This document shows, piece by piece, positions 1 to 7,243 of a DNA stretch of 26,570 nt. The notes below the pieces were generated by a model, which saw nothing but the letters and a program-made list of their open reading frames with translations, was not told the origin of the DNA and searched no databases. The position numbers and the translations under genes are program-made. Position 1 is the first letter of the stretch. Each line of letters opens with the position of its first letter. The stretch comes from Bacteroidales bacterium (GTDB lineage: Bacteria > Bacteroidota > Bacteroidia > Bacteroidales > Dysgonomonadaceae). The stretch covers positions 1 to 26,570 of the forward strand of contig JAAYFR010000040.1 of NCBI GenBank assembly GCA_012728155.1. The letters run 5' to 3'.

Positions 1-408
1 ACAGTATTTCTTAAAGAATTGTATGAGATATCATTACTGTGTTATGTTAACAAATTTGGAACAGAAAATTTGCTAGAAGCAAGTTTTTGGATATTTAGAT
101 ATACTTATTCTTTGCGTGTTTCAAAAAGCAAAACAGTAAGGGAAGATAGTATACCTGTTTTCTTGCGTAGCAATCATTATATTTTTGATATTATTCTTTC
201 AAGTTTTAATCACAATCAACTGATTTTTTCTCTGAAACAGTTCAATTATGAATTTAATGATGAAAACACAGACGGAGATACTGTAAAATCAAGATTTATC
301 GTTAGAGTCGCGGAGTATTTCGGAGAAACGTTTAATAAAAAGGACTACGATAAAAGTTTAACTAGTGCAATCGATAATAAATTAAAAAACGAAAAGAAAA
401 ATGGATGA
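1..408 (+). CDS. DUF262-family protein, C-terminal part only (cut by window start)
   Basis: The reading frame is open from base 1, so this is the 3' end of a longer gene; the TTG at 19 should not be taken as its start. The visible 135 or so residues include a segment (KFGTENLLEA, then a W-I-F-R-Y-T-Y-S-L-R stretch) that resembles the helical C-terminal part of DUF262 proteins, as I recall that family. No HNH/DUF1524 motif is present before the stop, so this partner seems to lack the nuclease domain carried by the next gene. Its stop overlaps the next start by 8 bp (ATGGATGA), which points to translational coupling and a two-subunit system. Codons are AT-rich, as in the next gene. The family assignment rests on C-terminal resemblance and on the neighbour, because the diagnostic N-terminal motifs are outside the window. 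Confidence 0.6.
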   Translation, partial: TVFLKELYEISLLCYVNKFGTENLLEASFWIFRYTYSLRVSKSKTVREDSIPVFLRSNHYIFDIILSSFNHNQLIFSLKQFNYEFNDENTDGDTVKSRFIVRVAEYFGETFNKKDYDKSLTSAIDNKLKNEKKNG

Positions 409-2827
409 TAAATTTTATACCGAGGATGTAACATTGGAAAAACTTGTATATCGTAGGTTTATAATTCCCTCATATCAGCGTCCATATGTTTGGGGAGACG
501 AACAAATCAACAAACTTTTATCCGATTTTTATGATGCGTTTAAAGAATTCGAAGAAGGAGGTGATGCGTATTATTATGTCGGTACGGTTTTATTAAATAA
601 ACAGAATAGAGGAAATAAAACTATTGAACAGATTATTGATGGACAGCAGCGTTTTACCACGTTATGGTTAATAGCTTCAGTATTTAAGGTAATAGGATCG
701 AACTCGAAAATTATAGAGTTTTTAAGAGTCGAAGAAGAATTACGAATTGACTTTGCAATTCGTAAGCAAATCAAAAATTATATGCTCTCATTGTATGATA
801 GGAGAATAGAAAATCGATCTCAAGTTTATGATATAGAAATCGAAGAAGATGAGTATCTAAGCCATATAGCTAAAGCTGTTGCTACAATCAGTGGTCGATT
901 ATTACAAATAGATAAGGATAAATTGGATAATTTTGGAGATTATATTTATGAAAAAGTTCATTTTGTAGTCAATGCTGTCCCGGAGAATACCGATCTCAAG
1001 AAATTGTTTGCAACTATTAATAATTCAGGAATACAATTAGAGCAATCTGACATATTGAAATCGTTGCTAATTAATAAAATAGAGACGAATAAAGATTTTT
1101 ATAGCAGTATTTGGGAAGCATGTGAAAATATGAATGATTACTTTGAGAGGAATGTAAAGCAGCTTTTCCCTCATAATTTCGATTGGGATAAGATCAAAGA
1201 CTATGATGATTTGAGTAAGATTGAATTGCCAAATAGAGATAGAACTTCAAAAGATATCCAACAAGACAATGCCTTTACAATTGTTGAAATTTTAAAGAAT
1301 GACTCAATTAATAATAGAACTATAGACCTGAGAGACATCGAAAATAGTCCTGTTACAATTATACAAAATGCAAGTATAACTGATATTACTAATATATCAG
1401 GGAAATTATTTGGTGAATGGATTAGTATTGAGGATGTGAAAGTTGAATATTGTTCTTTTGAGAATATATCGAATTCTACTAAAAGGGCTCAATTTAAAAT
1501 ATTTGATGATAGATTTGCAAAAGGCATAGAATTGGAGCTGATACAGAACAATAAAGATATAGACGCTCGCATTGTTTGGGCAAAAGCAAGTCATAGAAGG
1601 AGTGAAAAAAATAAACAATTATTGGAATTAGATTGGAATGATATGAGTATAGCAAACGTACAGAGTCTTGATAATAATATACCTCTTGGACGCAAAGGTT
1701 ATGGTATTGCAGAGATTACTATTAATCCAATAGATTATCAGCATAATAGACCAATGAAGATAGATGATGATAGTGTTGGGTATTGCCGTTCTATCATTAC
1801 TTTCCCACAACTTTTATTACATGCTTACCGAATTTTTTTGTTTTGCCAACAAGCTCAAGATTTTGAGTTGCCATTCCATACTGATCGATTGATACAGATA
1901 TTCAAATCTCAGATAAAGAAAAAAGATAATGAGGAAGTAGGGTTCAAATCGCTAGTTGATGCAGATGAAGAAATAATAAAAAAGTTTTTTGAATACTTAT
2001 GGAAAGTACGTTGTGTATTTGATAAATACGTTGTGAAATGGGTACAAAAAGAAAAAGATACAGAAGAAATATTGTCATTGACCAATATACCCAAGCAGGA
2101 TAATTTCTTCTCACGGGTAAATAAGGAAAAAGATTCAATGTCTATGTTGCAAAGTATGCTCTATTTTACAGGAAATTATAATACACAAATTTGGCTTACG
2201 CCATATTTGTATAGATTGGTTACTGATAGTTCTATGTGTGAAGATGATAGATTACTTCGCTTGGAGGAGATTGATAATGAAATGTCATTAAGTAAATTGA
2301 CGGATAAGCAAGTGTCGTTTGCACTGATGGATAAACATGATATTGTTAAAGGTAATAAAGATAAGTTTGATTTTGAGAGCTATCTTAGAGAAAGTCGTGG
2401 AACATCTTTTAAGCATTATTGGTTTCAAAAGTTGGAATATATTTTGTGGAAAGAGTTTAATAAAGACGAAGAGAAAAAGAGTGATGAAATGTTCAAAAAG
2501 AAGTTCAAAAATTATCGAATTACTTCTAAAAACTCGGTAGAGCATGTATATCCACAAAACCCTGAATCTGAAGACCCGTCTGAAGACCCGTTGGAAACTA
2601 ATTTGGATAGCTTTGGAAATTTAGTATTGTTAAGTGTGAGTCAGAATTCATCATACAGCAATCAAGATGTAAAAAAGAAAAAGATTGACTTTGACAAAAA
2701 AGAGACTTATGACTCTCTCAAATTGAAACTAATATACGATAACCCCAAATGGGATAGAGAAGCAATAGAAGAACATGCTAAACAAATGATTGAGATGATA
2801 AAAACTCATTACAATAAATTTAGATAG
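401..2827 (+). CDS. DUF262 + DUF1524 (HNH) protein, GmrSD-like putative restriction nuclease
   Basis: The protein has 808 residues. The N-terminal DUF262 domain is shown by IPSYQRPYVW (residues 22-31) and DGQQRFTT (80-87), the ParB-like nucleotide-binding/hydrolysis signature of GmrS-type proteins. Near the C-terminus, EHVYPQ (714-719) followed by FGNLVLL (738-744) is the His-Asn signature of the DUF1524/HNH nuclease domain (GmrD-type). Members of this class act as NTP-dependent nucleases against modified or foreign DNA, for example GmrSD and SspE. The region around residues 290-465 contains an Ile/Asn-rich segment I do not recognise, and the protein seems longer than the roughly 550-650 residues usual for DUF262-DUF1524 fusions, so it may carry an inserted domain. 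The gene starts inside the end of the preceding DUF262 gene and is followed 4 bp later by a small acidic gene. The exact substrate cannot be read from the sequence. Confidence 0.85.
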   Translation: MDDKFYTEDVTLEKLVYRRFIIPSYQRPYVWGDEQINKLLSDFYDAFKEFEEGGDAYYYVGTVLLNKQNRGNKTIEQIIDGQQRFTTLWLIASVFKVIGSNSKIIEFLRVEEELRIDFAIRKQIKNYMLSLYDRRIENRSQVYDIEIEEDEYLSHIAKAVATISGRLLQIDKDKLDNFGDYIYEKVHFVVNAVPENTDLKKLFATINNSGIQLEQSDILKSLLINKIETNKDFYSSIWEACENMNDYFERNVKQLFPHNFDWDKIKDYDDLSKIELPNRDRTSKDIQQDNAFTIVEILKNDSINNRTIDLRDIENSPVTIIQNASITDITNISGKLFGEWISIEDVKVEYCSFENISNSTKRAQFKIFDDRFAKGIELELIQNNKDIDARIVWAKASHRRSEKNKQLLELDWNDMSIANVQSLDNNIPLGRKGYGIAEITINPIDYQHNRPMKIDDDSVGYCRSIITFPQLLLHAYRIFLFCQQAQDFELPFHTDRLIQIFKSQIKKKDNEEVGFKSLVDADEEIIKKFFEYLWKVRCVFDKYVVKWVQKEKDTEEILSLTNIPKQDNFFSRVNKEKDSMSMLQSMLYFTGNYNTQIWLTPYLYRLVTDSSMCEDDRLLRLEEIDNEMSLSKLTDKQVSFALMDKHDIVKGNKDKFDFESYLRESRGTSFKHYWFQKLEYILWKEFNKDEEKKSDEMFKKKFKNYRITSKNSVEHVYPQNPESEDPSEDPLETNLDSFGNLVLLSVSQNSSYSNQDVKKKKIDFDKKETYDSLKLKLIYDNPKWDREAIEEHAKQMIEMIKTHYNKFR

Positions 2828-2831
2828 AATC

Positions 2832-3107
2832 ATGACAGGCGAAGAAATTACAGAAATTATTGAAAAATATCGGAAGTTAGCCCAGACGACCGAGCGATTC
2901 AATGGAGAAAGAGCACATAATTATGAACGCTTTGCGGATTATCTTGAGGATAACAATCACTTTGTGGACGATGATTATTATGAAACTGAAGAGGATTTGC
3001 TCGAAGAGTTTAAGGAGGTGGAATCAGATATGGGTGCTCAATGGGATAATTGGTTTCCCGAAGGTGATGATGACGACTCTATTTCGGACTTCTTGACGAA
3101 GGAATAG
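2832..3107 (+). CDS. small highly acidic hypothetical protein
   Basis: The protein has 91 residues. I do not recognise a family. About 30 residues are Asp or Glu against about 8 Lys/Arg, giving a strongly negative charge, and the C-terminus carries a GDDDDS run. The N-terminal half looks helical (EEITEIIEKYRKLAQ). There is no signal peptide or membrane segment. The ATG lies 4 bp after the stop of the DUF262-DUF1524 gene, and base composition is similar, so it is almost certainly co-transcribed with that pair. Its size, charge and position would fit an accessory, inhibitor or immunity role, such as a nucleic-acid mimic restraining the nuclease, but that is inference. The next gene, hen1, begins 58 bp downstream on the same strand, with no clear terminator between them. 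Confidence 0.7.
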   Translation: MTGEEITEIIEKYRKLAQTTERFNGERAHNYERFADYLEDNNHFVDDDYYETEEDLLEEFKEVESDMGAQWDNWFPEGDDDDSISDFLTKE

Positions 3108-3165
3108 AGATATTGTTTCGCAAATAAAAGACCCTGAATTTTTCAACGTACAGTATACAATCAAA

Positions 3166-4584
3166 ATGCTTTTAAACATCACCACAACACATAAGCCGGC
3201 GACGGATTTGGGGTACTTGCTGCATAAGCACCCAGATAAATTCCAGACTTTCGATTTGTCTGTCGGGAAGGCGCATATTTTTTATCCGGAGAAGAGCGAG
3301 GAAAGAACAACGATAAGCCTTTTACTTGATATTGACCCGATAGATATGGTGCGTAGCGCCAGAAATTTGGGAGGGGAGGGATTTGCGCTGGGCCATTATG
3401 TGAACGACCGCTCTTATGTGGCTTCCTCTTTTATGAGCGTGGCGTTATCTAAAGTATTTCCTTCCGCGATGAATGGCAGGTGTAAGGACAGGCCGGAATT
3501 GGTGGATGTGAAGTTGCCTTTAGAAGTGTCAATCGCTTCCATCTCCGCACCAAAAGGGGGTGAGGCCCTGATACGTAAATTCTTTGAACCGCTGGGTTAT
3601 AAGGTCGGGCTGACAAGGTTTACCTTAGACAAGAAATTTCCGGAATGGGGTGACAGTAAATATTTCTCCCTGAAACTTACGCATACGATTACAACGAAGG
3701 AGTTACTTTCCCACCTGTATGTGCTGATTCCGGCCTTGGATAACGATAAGCATTACTTTGTCAGTGAAGACGAAATTGAGAAACTGCTTCAAAAAGGGGA
3801 GGGGTGGCTGAAAGATCATCCGGCAAGAGAACAAATTATCAGCCGCTACTTGATCAACTTGCACTCATTGTCGAGACGGGCGATTGAAAGGTTAAGCGAA
3901 GGGGATGAAATCGGAATAACAGAGGATGAGCTTGTAGAGAAGAGTGAAACCGAGAAAAGTGAAACCGAGAGAAGGAGAGAAACGCTTCACGATAAGCGTT
4001 TGAGGATTGTAGCGAATAAATTGGTGGAGTCGGGAGCAGAACGGGTCTTGGATTTGGGTTGCGGGGAAGGAAAACTAATCCGCCTTTTGTTGAAGGAAAA
4101 GCAATTTGCTGAAATTGTGGGGATGGATGTCTCATACAACATCCTGTTGAAAGCGAAAGAAAAACTTCATTTCGACGAGATGTCTCCCCGGCAGAAAGAA
4201 CGAATAAATCTTTTTCAGGGTTCATTGACTTATCGCGATAAGCGACTTGAAGGTTTTGACGCGGCAGCGGTGGTGGAGGTGATTGAGCATCTGGATTTGG
4301 ACAGGCTTACGGCGTTTGAGCGTGTTCTGTTTGAGTTCGCCGGGCCGAGAACTATTCTCCTGACCACTCCTAACAAGGAATTTAATGTGATGTGGGAGAA
4401 ATTGGGTGGAGAGGTTATGCGGCATGGCGACCATCGTTTCGAGTGGACGAGAAAAGAGTTTGCCGACTGGGCAAACAACATGGGGGGAATGTATAATTAT
4501 AGTGTGGAGATATTACCAATCGGCGACGAGGAAGAGAATATGGGTGCTCCATCACAAATGGCAATATTCAGATATGGAAATTAA
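3166..4584 (+). CDS. hen1: Hen1, 3'-terminal RNA ribose 2'-O-methyltransferase
   Basis: The protein has 472 residues and starts at the family-typical MLLNITTTHKPATDLGYLLH. The N-terminal half (about 1-245) is the Hen1 N domain, known to bind Pnkp and activate its ligase. A charged linker (about 245-275) joins it to an SAM-dependent methyltransferase domain with motif I VLDLGCGEG (294-302). The metal-binding set is E371, E374, H375 (in EVIEH) and H423 (in HGDHRFEW). It matches the E366/E369/H370/H418 set I recall for Clostridium thermocellum Hen1 at a constant offset of five. The enzyme methylates the 2'-OH of the 3'-terminal nucleotide at an RNA break before Pnkp seals it, making the junction resistant to re-cleavage. 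The 3' end overlaps the pnkp start by 11 bp. Confidence 0.97.
   Translation: MLLNITTTHKPATDLGYLLHKHPDKFQTFDLSVGKAHIFYPEKSEERTTISLLLDIDPIDMVRSARNLGGEGFALGHYVNDRSYVASSFMSVALSKVFPSAMNGRCKDRPELVDVKLPLEVSIASISAPKGGEALIRKFFEPLGYKVGLTRFTLDKKFPEWGDSKYFSLKLTHTITTKELLSHLYVLIPALDNDKHYFVSEDEIEKLLQKGEGWLKDHPAREQIISRYLINLHSLSRRAIERLSEGDEIGITEDELVEKSETEKSETERRRETLHDKRLRIVANKLVESGAERVLDLGCGEGKLIRLLLKEKQFAEIVGMDVSYNILLKAKEKLHFDEMSPRQKERINLFQGSLTYRDKRLEGFDAAAVVEVIEHLDLDRLTAFERVLFEFAGPRTILLTTPNKEFNVMWEKLGGEVMRHGDHRFEWTRKEFADWANNMGGMYNYSVEILPIGDEEENMGAPSQMAIFRYGN
3940..3969 (+). repeat. 15-bp tandem duplication in the Hen1 linker
   Basis: Two head-to-tail 15-bp units (3940-3954 and 3955-3969) differ at one base and encode KSETE twice (residues 259-268). 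They lie in the flexible linker between the Pnkp-binding N domain and the methyltransferase domain. The reading frame is kept, so the repeat only lengthens the linker by one unit. Confidence 0.9.
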
Positions 4585-7150
4585 GGTGCCGGAGTTTTCG
4601 TTGGTCGTTTTGATAGGGATCTCGGCTTCCGGAAAGCGCTCTTTCGCCCGAAAATTCTTCAAGAGGAGTGAAATCTTGTCATCCGATGAATGCAGGGCGT
4701 TGGTGTCGGATGATGAAAATAACCAGGCGTCTACGAACGATGCTTTCGATGTTTTGTACTACATCGCGGGCAAGCGTTTGAAGAATGGATTGCTTACGGT
4801 GGTAGATGCTACCAATATCCAAAAGGAATCCAGAAAAGGACTCGTGGAATTGGCCAAGACCTACCATTGTCTGCCGGTCGCCATTGTGTTGGATCTGCCC
4901 GAAAAGGTATGTGTGGAAAGAGATCAAAACAGAACTGACAGAAATATAGGCGAACATGTTATTCGTCGGCAAACGCAACAATTGAAAAAATCCATTAGGG
5001 GGTTAAAACAAGAGGGTTTCAAACAGATTTATGTTTTGAAATCGGTCGAAGATGTCGAGTCTGTGGTTGAAATAAGTAGGGAAAAACTCTACAACAACAA
5101 GAAAGAAGAGGAGGGACCTTTCGATATAATCGGTGATATGCATGGCTGTTTCGATGAATTGCAGGAACTTCTTATCAAGTTGGGCTATGTTATCTACCGT
5201 GTTGCACCTGATAATGTCAATTTTGGATTTGAGGTAATCGCTCCGGAAAAGAGAAAAGCTGTTTTTGTAGGTGATTTGGTGGATAGAGGTCCCGACTCTC
5301 CCACCGTGTTGCGTTTGGTGATGAGTATGGTGAATGCGGGTGTCGCCTATTGTGTGCCGGGTAACCATGATATGAAACTACAGAAATGGTTGAAAGGGAA
5401 ACAGGTACAATTAACTCATGGATTGGATGTGACGGTAAGTCAGTTCGAAAGCGAGTCGGCGGCATTCAAAAAGAGCGTCGAGCAATTTTTGTATAGCCTG
5501 ATCAGTCATTACCTGTTTGACAAAGGGCGATTGGTGGTGGCGCACGCCGTTTTGAAAGAGGAGATGCACGGCCGAGGTTCGGGAGCTGTCCGTTCATTCT
5601 GTCTGTATGGGGAGACCACGGGCGAGACCGATGAATTCGGTCTGCCGATCCGTTATGACTGGGCAAGGGAATACCGGGGAAACGCCAAAGTGGTTTATGG
5701 GCACACTCCCGTACCCGAAGCGGAATGGCTGAACAATACCATCGATATTGATACCGGTTGTGTGTTTGGTGGTAAACTGACGGCATTGCGTTATCCTGAA
5801 GAGGAGTTGGTATCCGTAAAAGCGAAGATGACCTATTGTGAACCGGTAAGACCTATCGCATTCAATGAATCAGAGAACAAACTCACTTCACAGCAGGAGT
5901 ATGATGATTTGCTGGACATCGAAGATGTGACGGGTAAGAGGATTGTGCAGACAAGATTGAGGAACAATATCACCATCAGCGAAGAAAATTCCATTGCGGC
6001 GCTGGAGGTGATGAGCCGTTTTGCGATGAATCCCAAATGGTTGATTTATCTTCCGCCGACCATGTCACCCTGTGCGACGAGTGAATTGCCTGAGTTCTTG
6101 GAACACCCTTCACAAGCATTGAATTACTATAAGAAACGAGGTATCGAGAAAGTACTTTGTGAAGAAAAGCACATGGGATCAAGGGCGGTATTGGTCATCT
6201 GCAAGGATATCCAGGCAGCCATAAGACGTTTTGGCGTGGAAGATGGCAGGATGGGTGTTTGTTATACTCGGACAGGAAGAAACTTCTTTAATGACCCGGA
6301 TATCGAGAAAATTTTTATCGCGAGAGTCAATCAATGCTTGAGTAATACCCACTTTTGGGATAAATTCAATACCGATTGGGTCTGCCTGGATACCGAATTG
6401 ATGCCTTGGTCGGTAAAAGCACAGGCTTTATTGAAGGAGCAGTATGCTTCGGTCGGTGCGGCGGCAGGCGGAGCATTGCCCGAAGTGGTGAAAGCCTTAC
6501 AAATGACGTTCGACAGGGGCGTTGAAGATGCCATGCCGTTGCTGGAGAAGTTTTCGGCAAAGGAGAAGGCTATCGACAAATATGTGAAGACCTATCAGAA
6601 TTATTGCTGGCCAGTGGATAGTATTGATGATTACAAGTTGGCTCCTTTCCATATTTTAGCGACCGAAGGAACAGTGCATATCGACAAGAACCACGAATGG
6701 CACATGAAAAATATTGCTGCAATTTGCCAAGGCGATAGCAAACTATTTTTAGCTACCCGGTACAAAATTGTTGATTTGAACGATACATCCAGTTATAATG
6801 AGGCGCTCCAATGGTGGCTCGACCTGACTAATAACGGAGGAGAGGGAATGGTCGTAAAACCCTGTGATTTTATTGCATATGGCCAGGAGGGACTTTTACA
6901 GCCGGCCGTAAAATGTAGGGGAAGCGAGTATTTGAGAATCATCTACGGACCGGAATATGATGCGCCGGAAAATAGGGAAAGGTTGAAAAACAGGGGACTT
7001 TCGAGAAAACAATCGTTGGCGCTTAGAGAATTTGCGCTTGGCATTGAAGGCCTTGAAAGATTTGTAAGAAAAGAACCGTTGAGGCGAGTCCACGAGAGCA
7101 TATTTGGCGTACTCGCCTTGGAAAGCGAATATGTGGATCCAAGGTTATAA
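4574..7150 (+). CDS. pnkp: Pnkp, polynucleotide kinase-phosphatase-RNA ligase
   Basis: I chose the ATG at 4574 (858 residues) because MEIKVPEF leads directly into the kinase P-loop at the family spacing; the frame is open further upstream but only inside hen1. The N-terminal kinase (1-165) shows GISASGK (15-21), D38, R120 and R123. Ser/Thr after the Walker A Lys is replaced by R22. The central calcineurin-like 2',3'-phosphatase is intact: D188, H190, D234, R238, N264, H265, H324 and H377, each one residue beyond the C. thermocellum positions I recall. The C-terminal adenylyltransferase/ligase carries the KxxG motif in EEKHMGSR, with K532 as the AMP acceptor, and the usual conserved C-terminal module. 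Pnkp heals 2',3'-cyclic phosphate and 5'-OH ends and, with Hen1, seals them; tRNAs cut by ribotoxins are the likely substrates. Confidence 0.97.
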   Translation: MEIKVPEFSLVVLIGISASGKRSFARKFFKRSEILSSDECRALVSDDENNQASTNDAFDVLYYIAGKRLKNGLLTVVDATNIQKESRKGLVELAKTYHCLPVAIVLDLPEKVCVERDQNRTDRNIGEHVIRRQTQQLKKSIRGLKQEGFKQIYVLKSVEDVESVVEISREKLYNNKKEEEGPFDIIGDMHGCFDELQELLIKLGYVIYRVAPDNVNFGFEVIAPEKRKAVFVGDLVDRGPDSPTVLRLVMSMVNAGVAYCVPGNHDMKLQKWLKGKQVQLTHGLDVTVSQFESESAAFKKSVEQFLYSLISHYLFDKGRLVVAHAVLKEEMHGRGSGAVRSFCLYGETTGETDEFGLPIRYDWAREYRGNAKVVYGHTPVPEAEWLNNTIDIDTGCVFGGKLTALRYPEEELVSVKAKMTYCEPVRPIAFNESENKLTSQQEYDDLLDIEDVTGKRIVQTRLRNNITISEENSIAALEVMSRFAMNPKWLIYLPPTMSPCATSELPEFLEHPSQALNYYKKRGIEKVLCEEKHMGSRAVLVICKDIQAAIRRFGVEDGRMGVCYTRTGRNFFNDPDIEKIFIARVNQCLSNTHFWDKFNTDWVCLDTELMPWSVKAQALLKEQYASVGAAAGGALPEVVKALQMTFDRGVEDAMPLLEKFSAKEKAIDKYVKTYQNYCWPVDSIDDYKLAPFHILATEGTVHIDKNHEWHMKNIAAICQGDSKLFLATRYKIVDLNDTSSYNEALQWWLDLTNNGGEGMVVKPCDFIAYGQEGLLQPAVKCRGSEYLRIIYGPEYDAPENRERLKNRGLSRKQSLALREFALGIEGLERFVRKEPLRRVHESIFGVLALESEYVDPRL

Positions 7151-7175
7151 ACTGCTCTTCTGGGCAGTTTTTTTT
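7149..7175 (+). terminator. intrinsic terminator after pnkp
   Basis: A perfect 7-bp stem (AAACTGC at 7149-7155 with GCAGTTT at 7164-7170) encloses an 8-base loop and runs into eight consecutive T (7168-7175). It begins at the pnkp stop codon and should end the hen1-pnkp transcript, separating it from the AAA+/WYL genes. Confidence 0.88.
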
Positions 7176-7226
7176 GAAACACTCTTATCTTATGCCTATA
7201 TTTGGCATATCATACCTCTATATTTG
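7173..7226 (+). promoter_or_regulatory. promoter region of the AAA+/WYL operon, two TATATTTG boxes
   Basis: The Bacteroidetes consensus is TTTG, about 19-20 bp, then TAnnTTTG. Here TTTG (7173-7176) and TATATTTG (7197-7204) are 20 bp apart. A second TATATTTG (7219-7226) lies 22 bp further on, with a TTTG at 7201-7204 only 14 bp before it. The first pair fits best and its -33 element overlaps the T-tract of the pnkp terminator. Either box would start RNA shortly before the ATG at 7244. Confidence 0.6.
7191..7209. promoter_or_regulatory. dyad around the -7 box, candidate operator
   Basis: TATGCC (7191-7196) and GGCATA (7204-7209) form a perfect 6-bp inverted repeat with a 7-base centre that is most of the -7 element TATATTTG. 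A protein bound here would cover the promoter. The regulator is unknown; the WYL protein and the winged-helix part of the AAA+ protein are the nearest candidates. Confidence 0.4.
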
Positions 7227-7243
7227 TAGAAAAAATAACAGAT

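Noticed and set aside
4406..4573. Upstream extension of the pnkp frame inside hen1
   Set aside because: The added residues match nothing in Pnkp, and the ATG at 4574 puts every catalytic residue at the family position.
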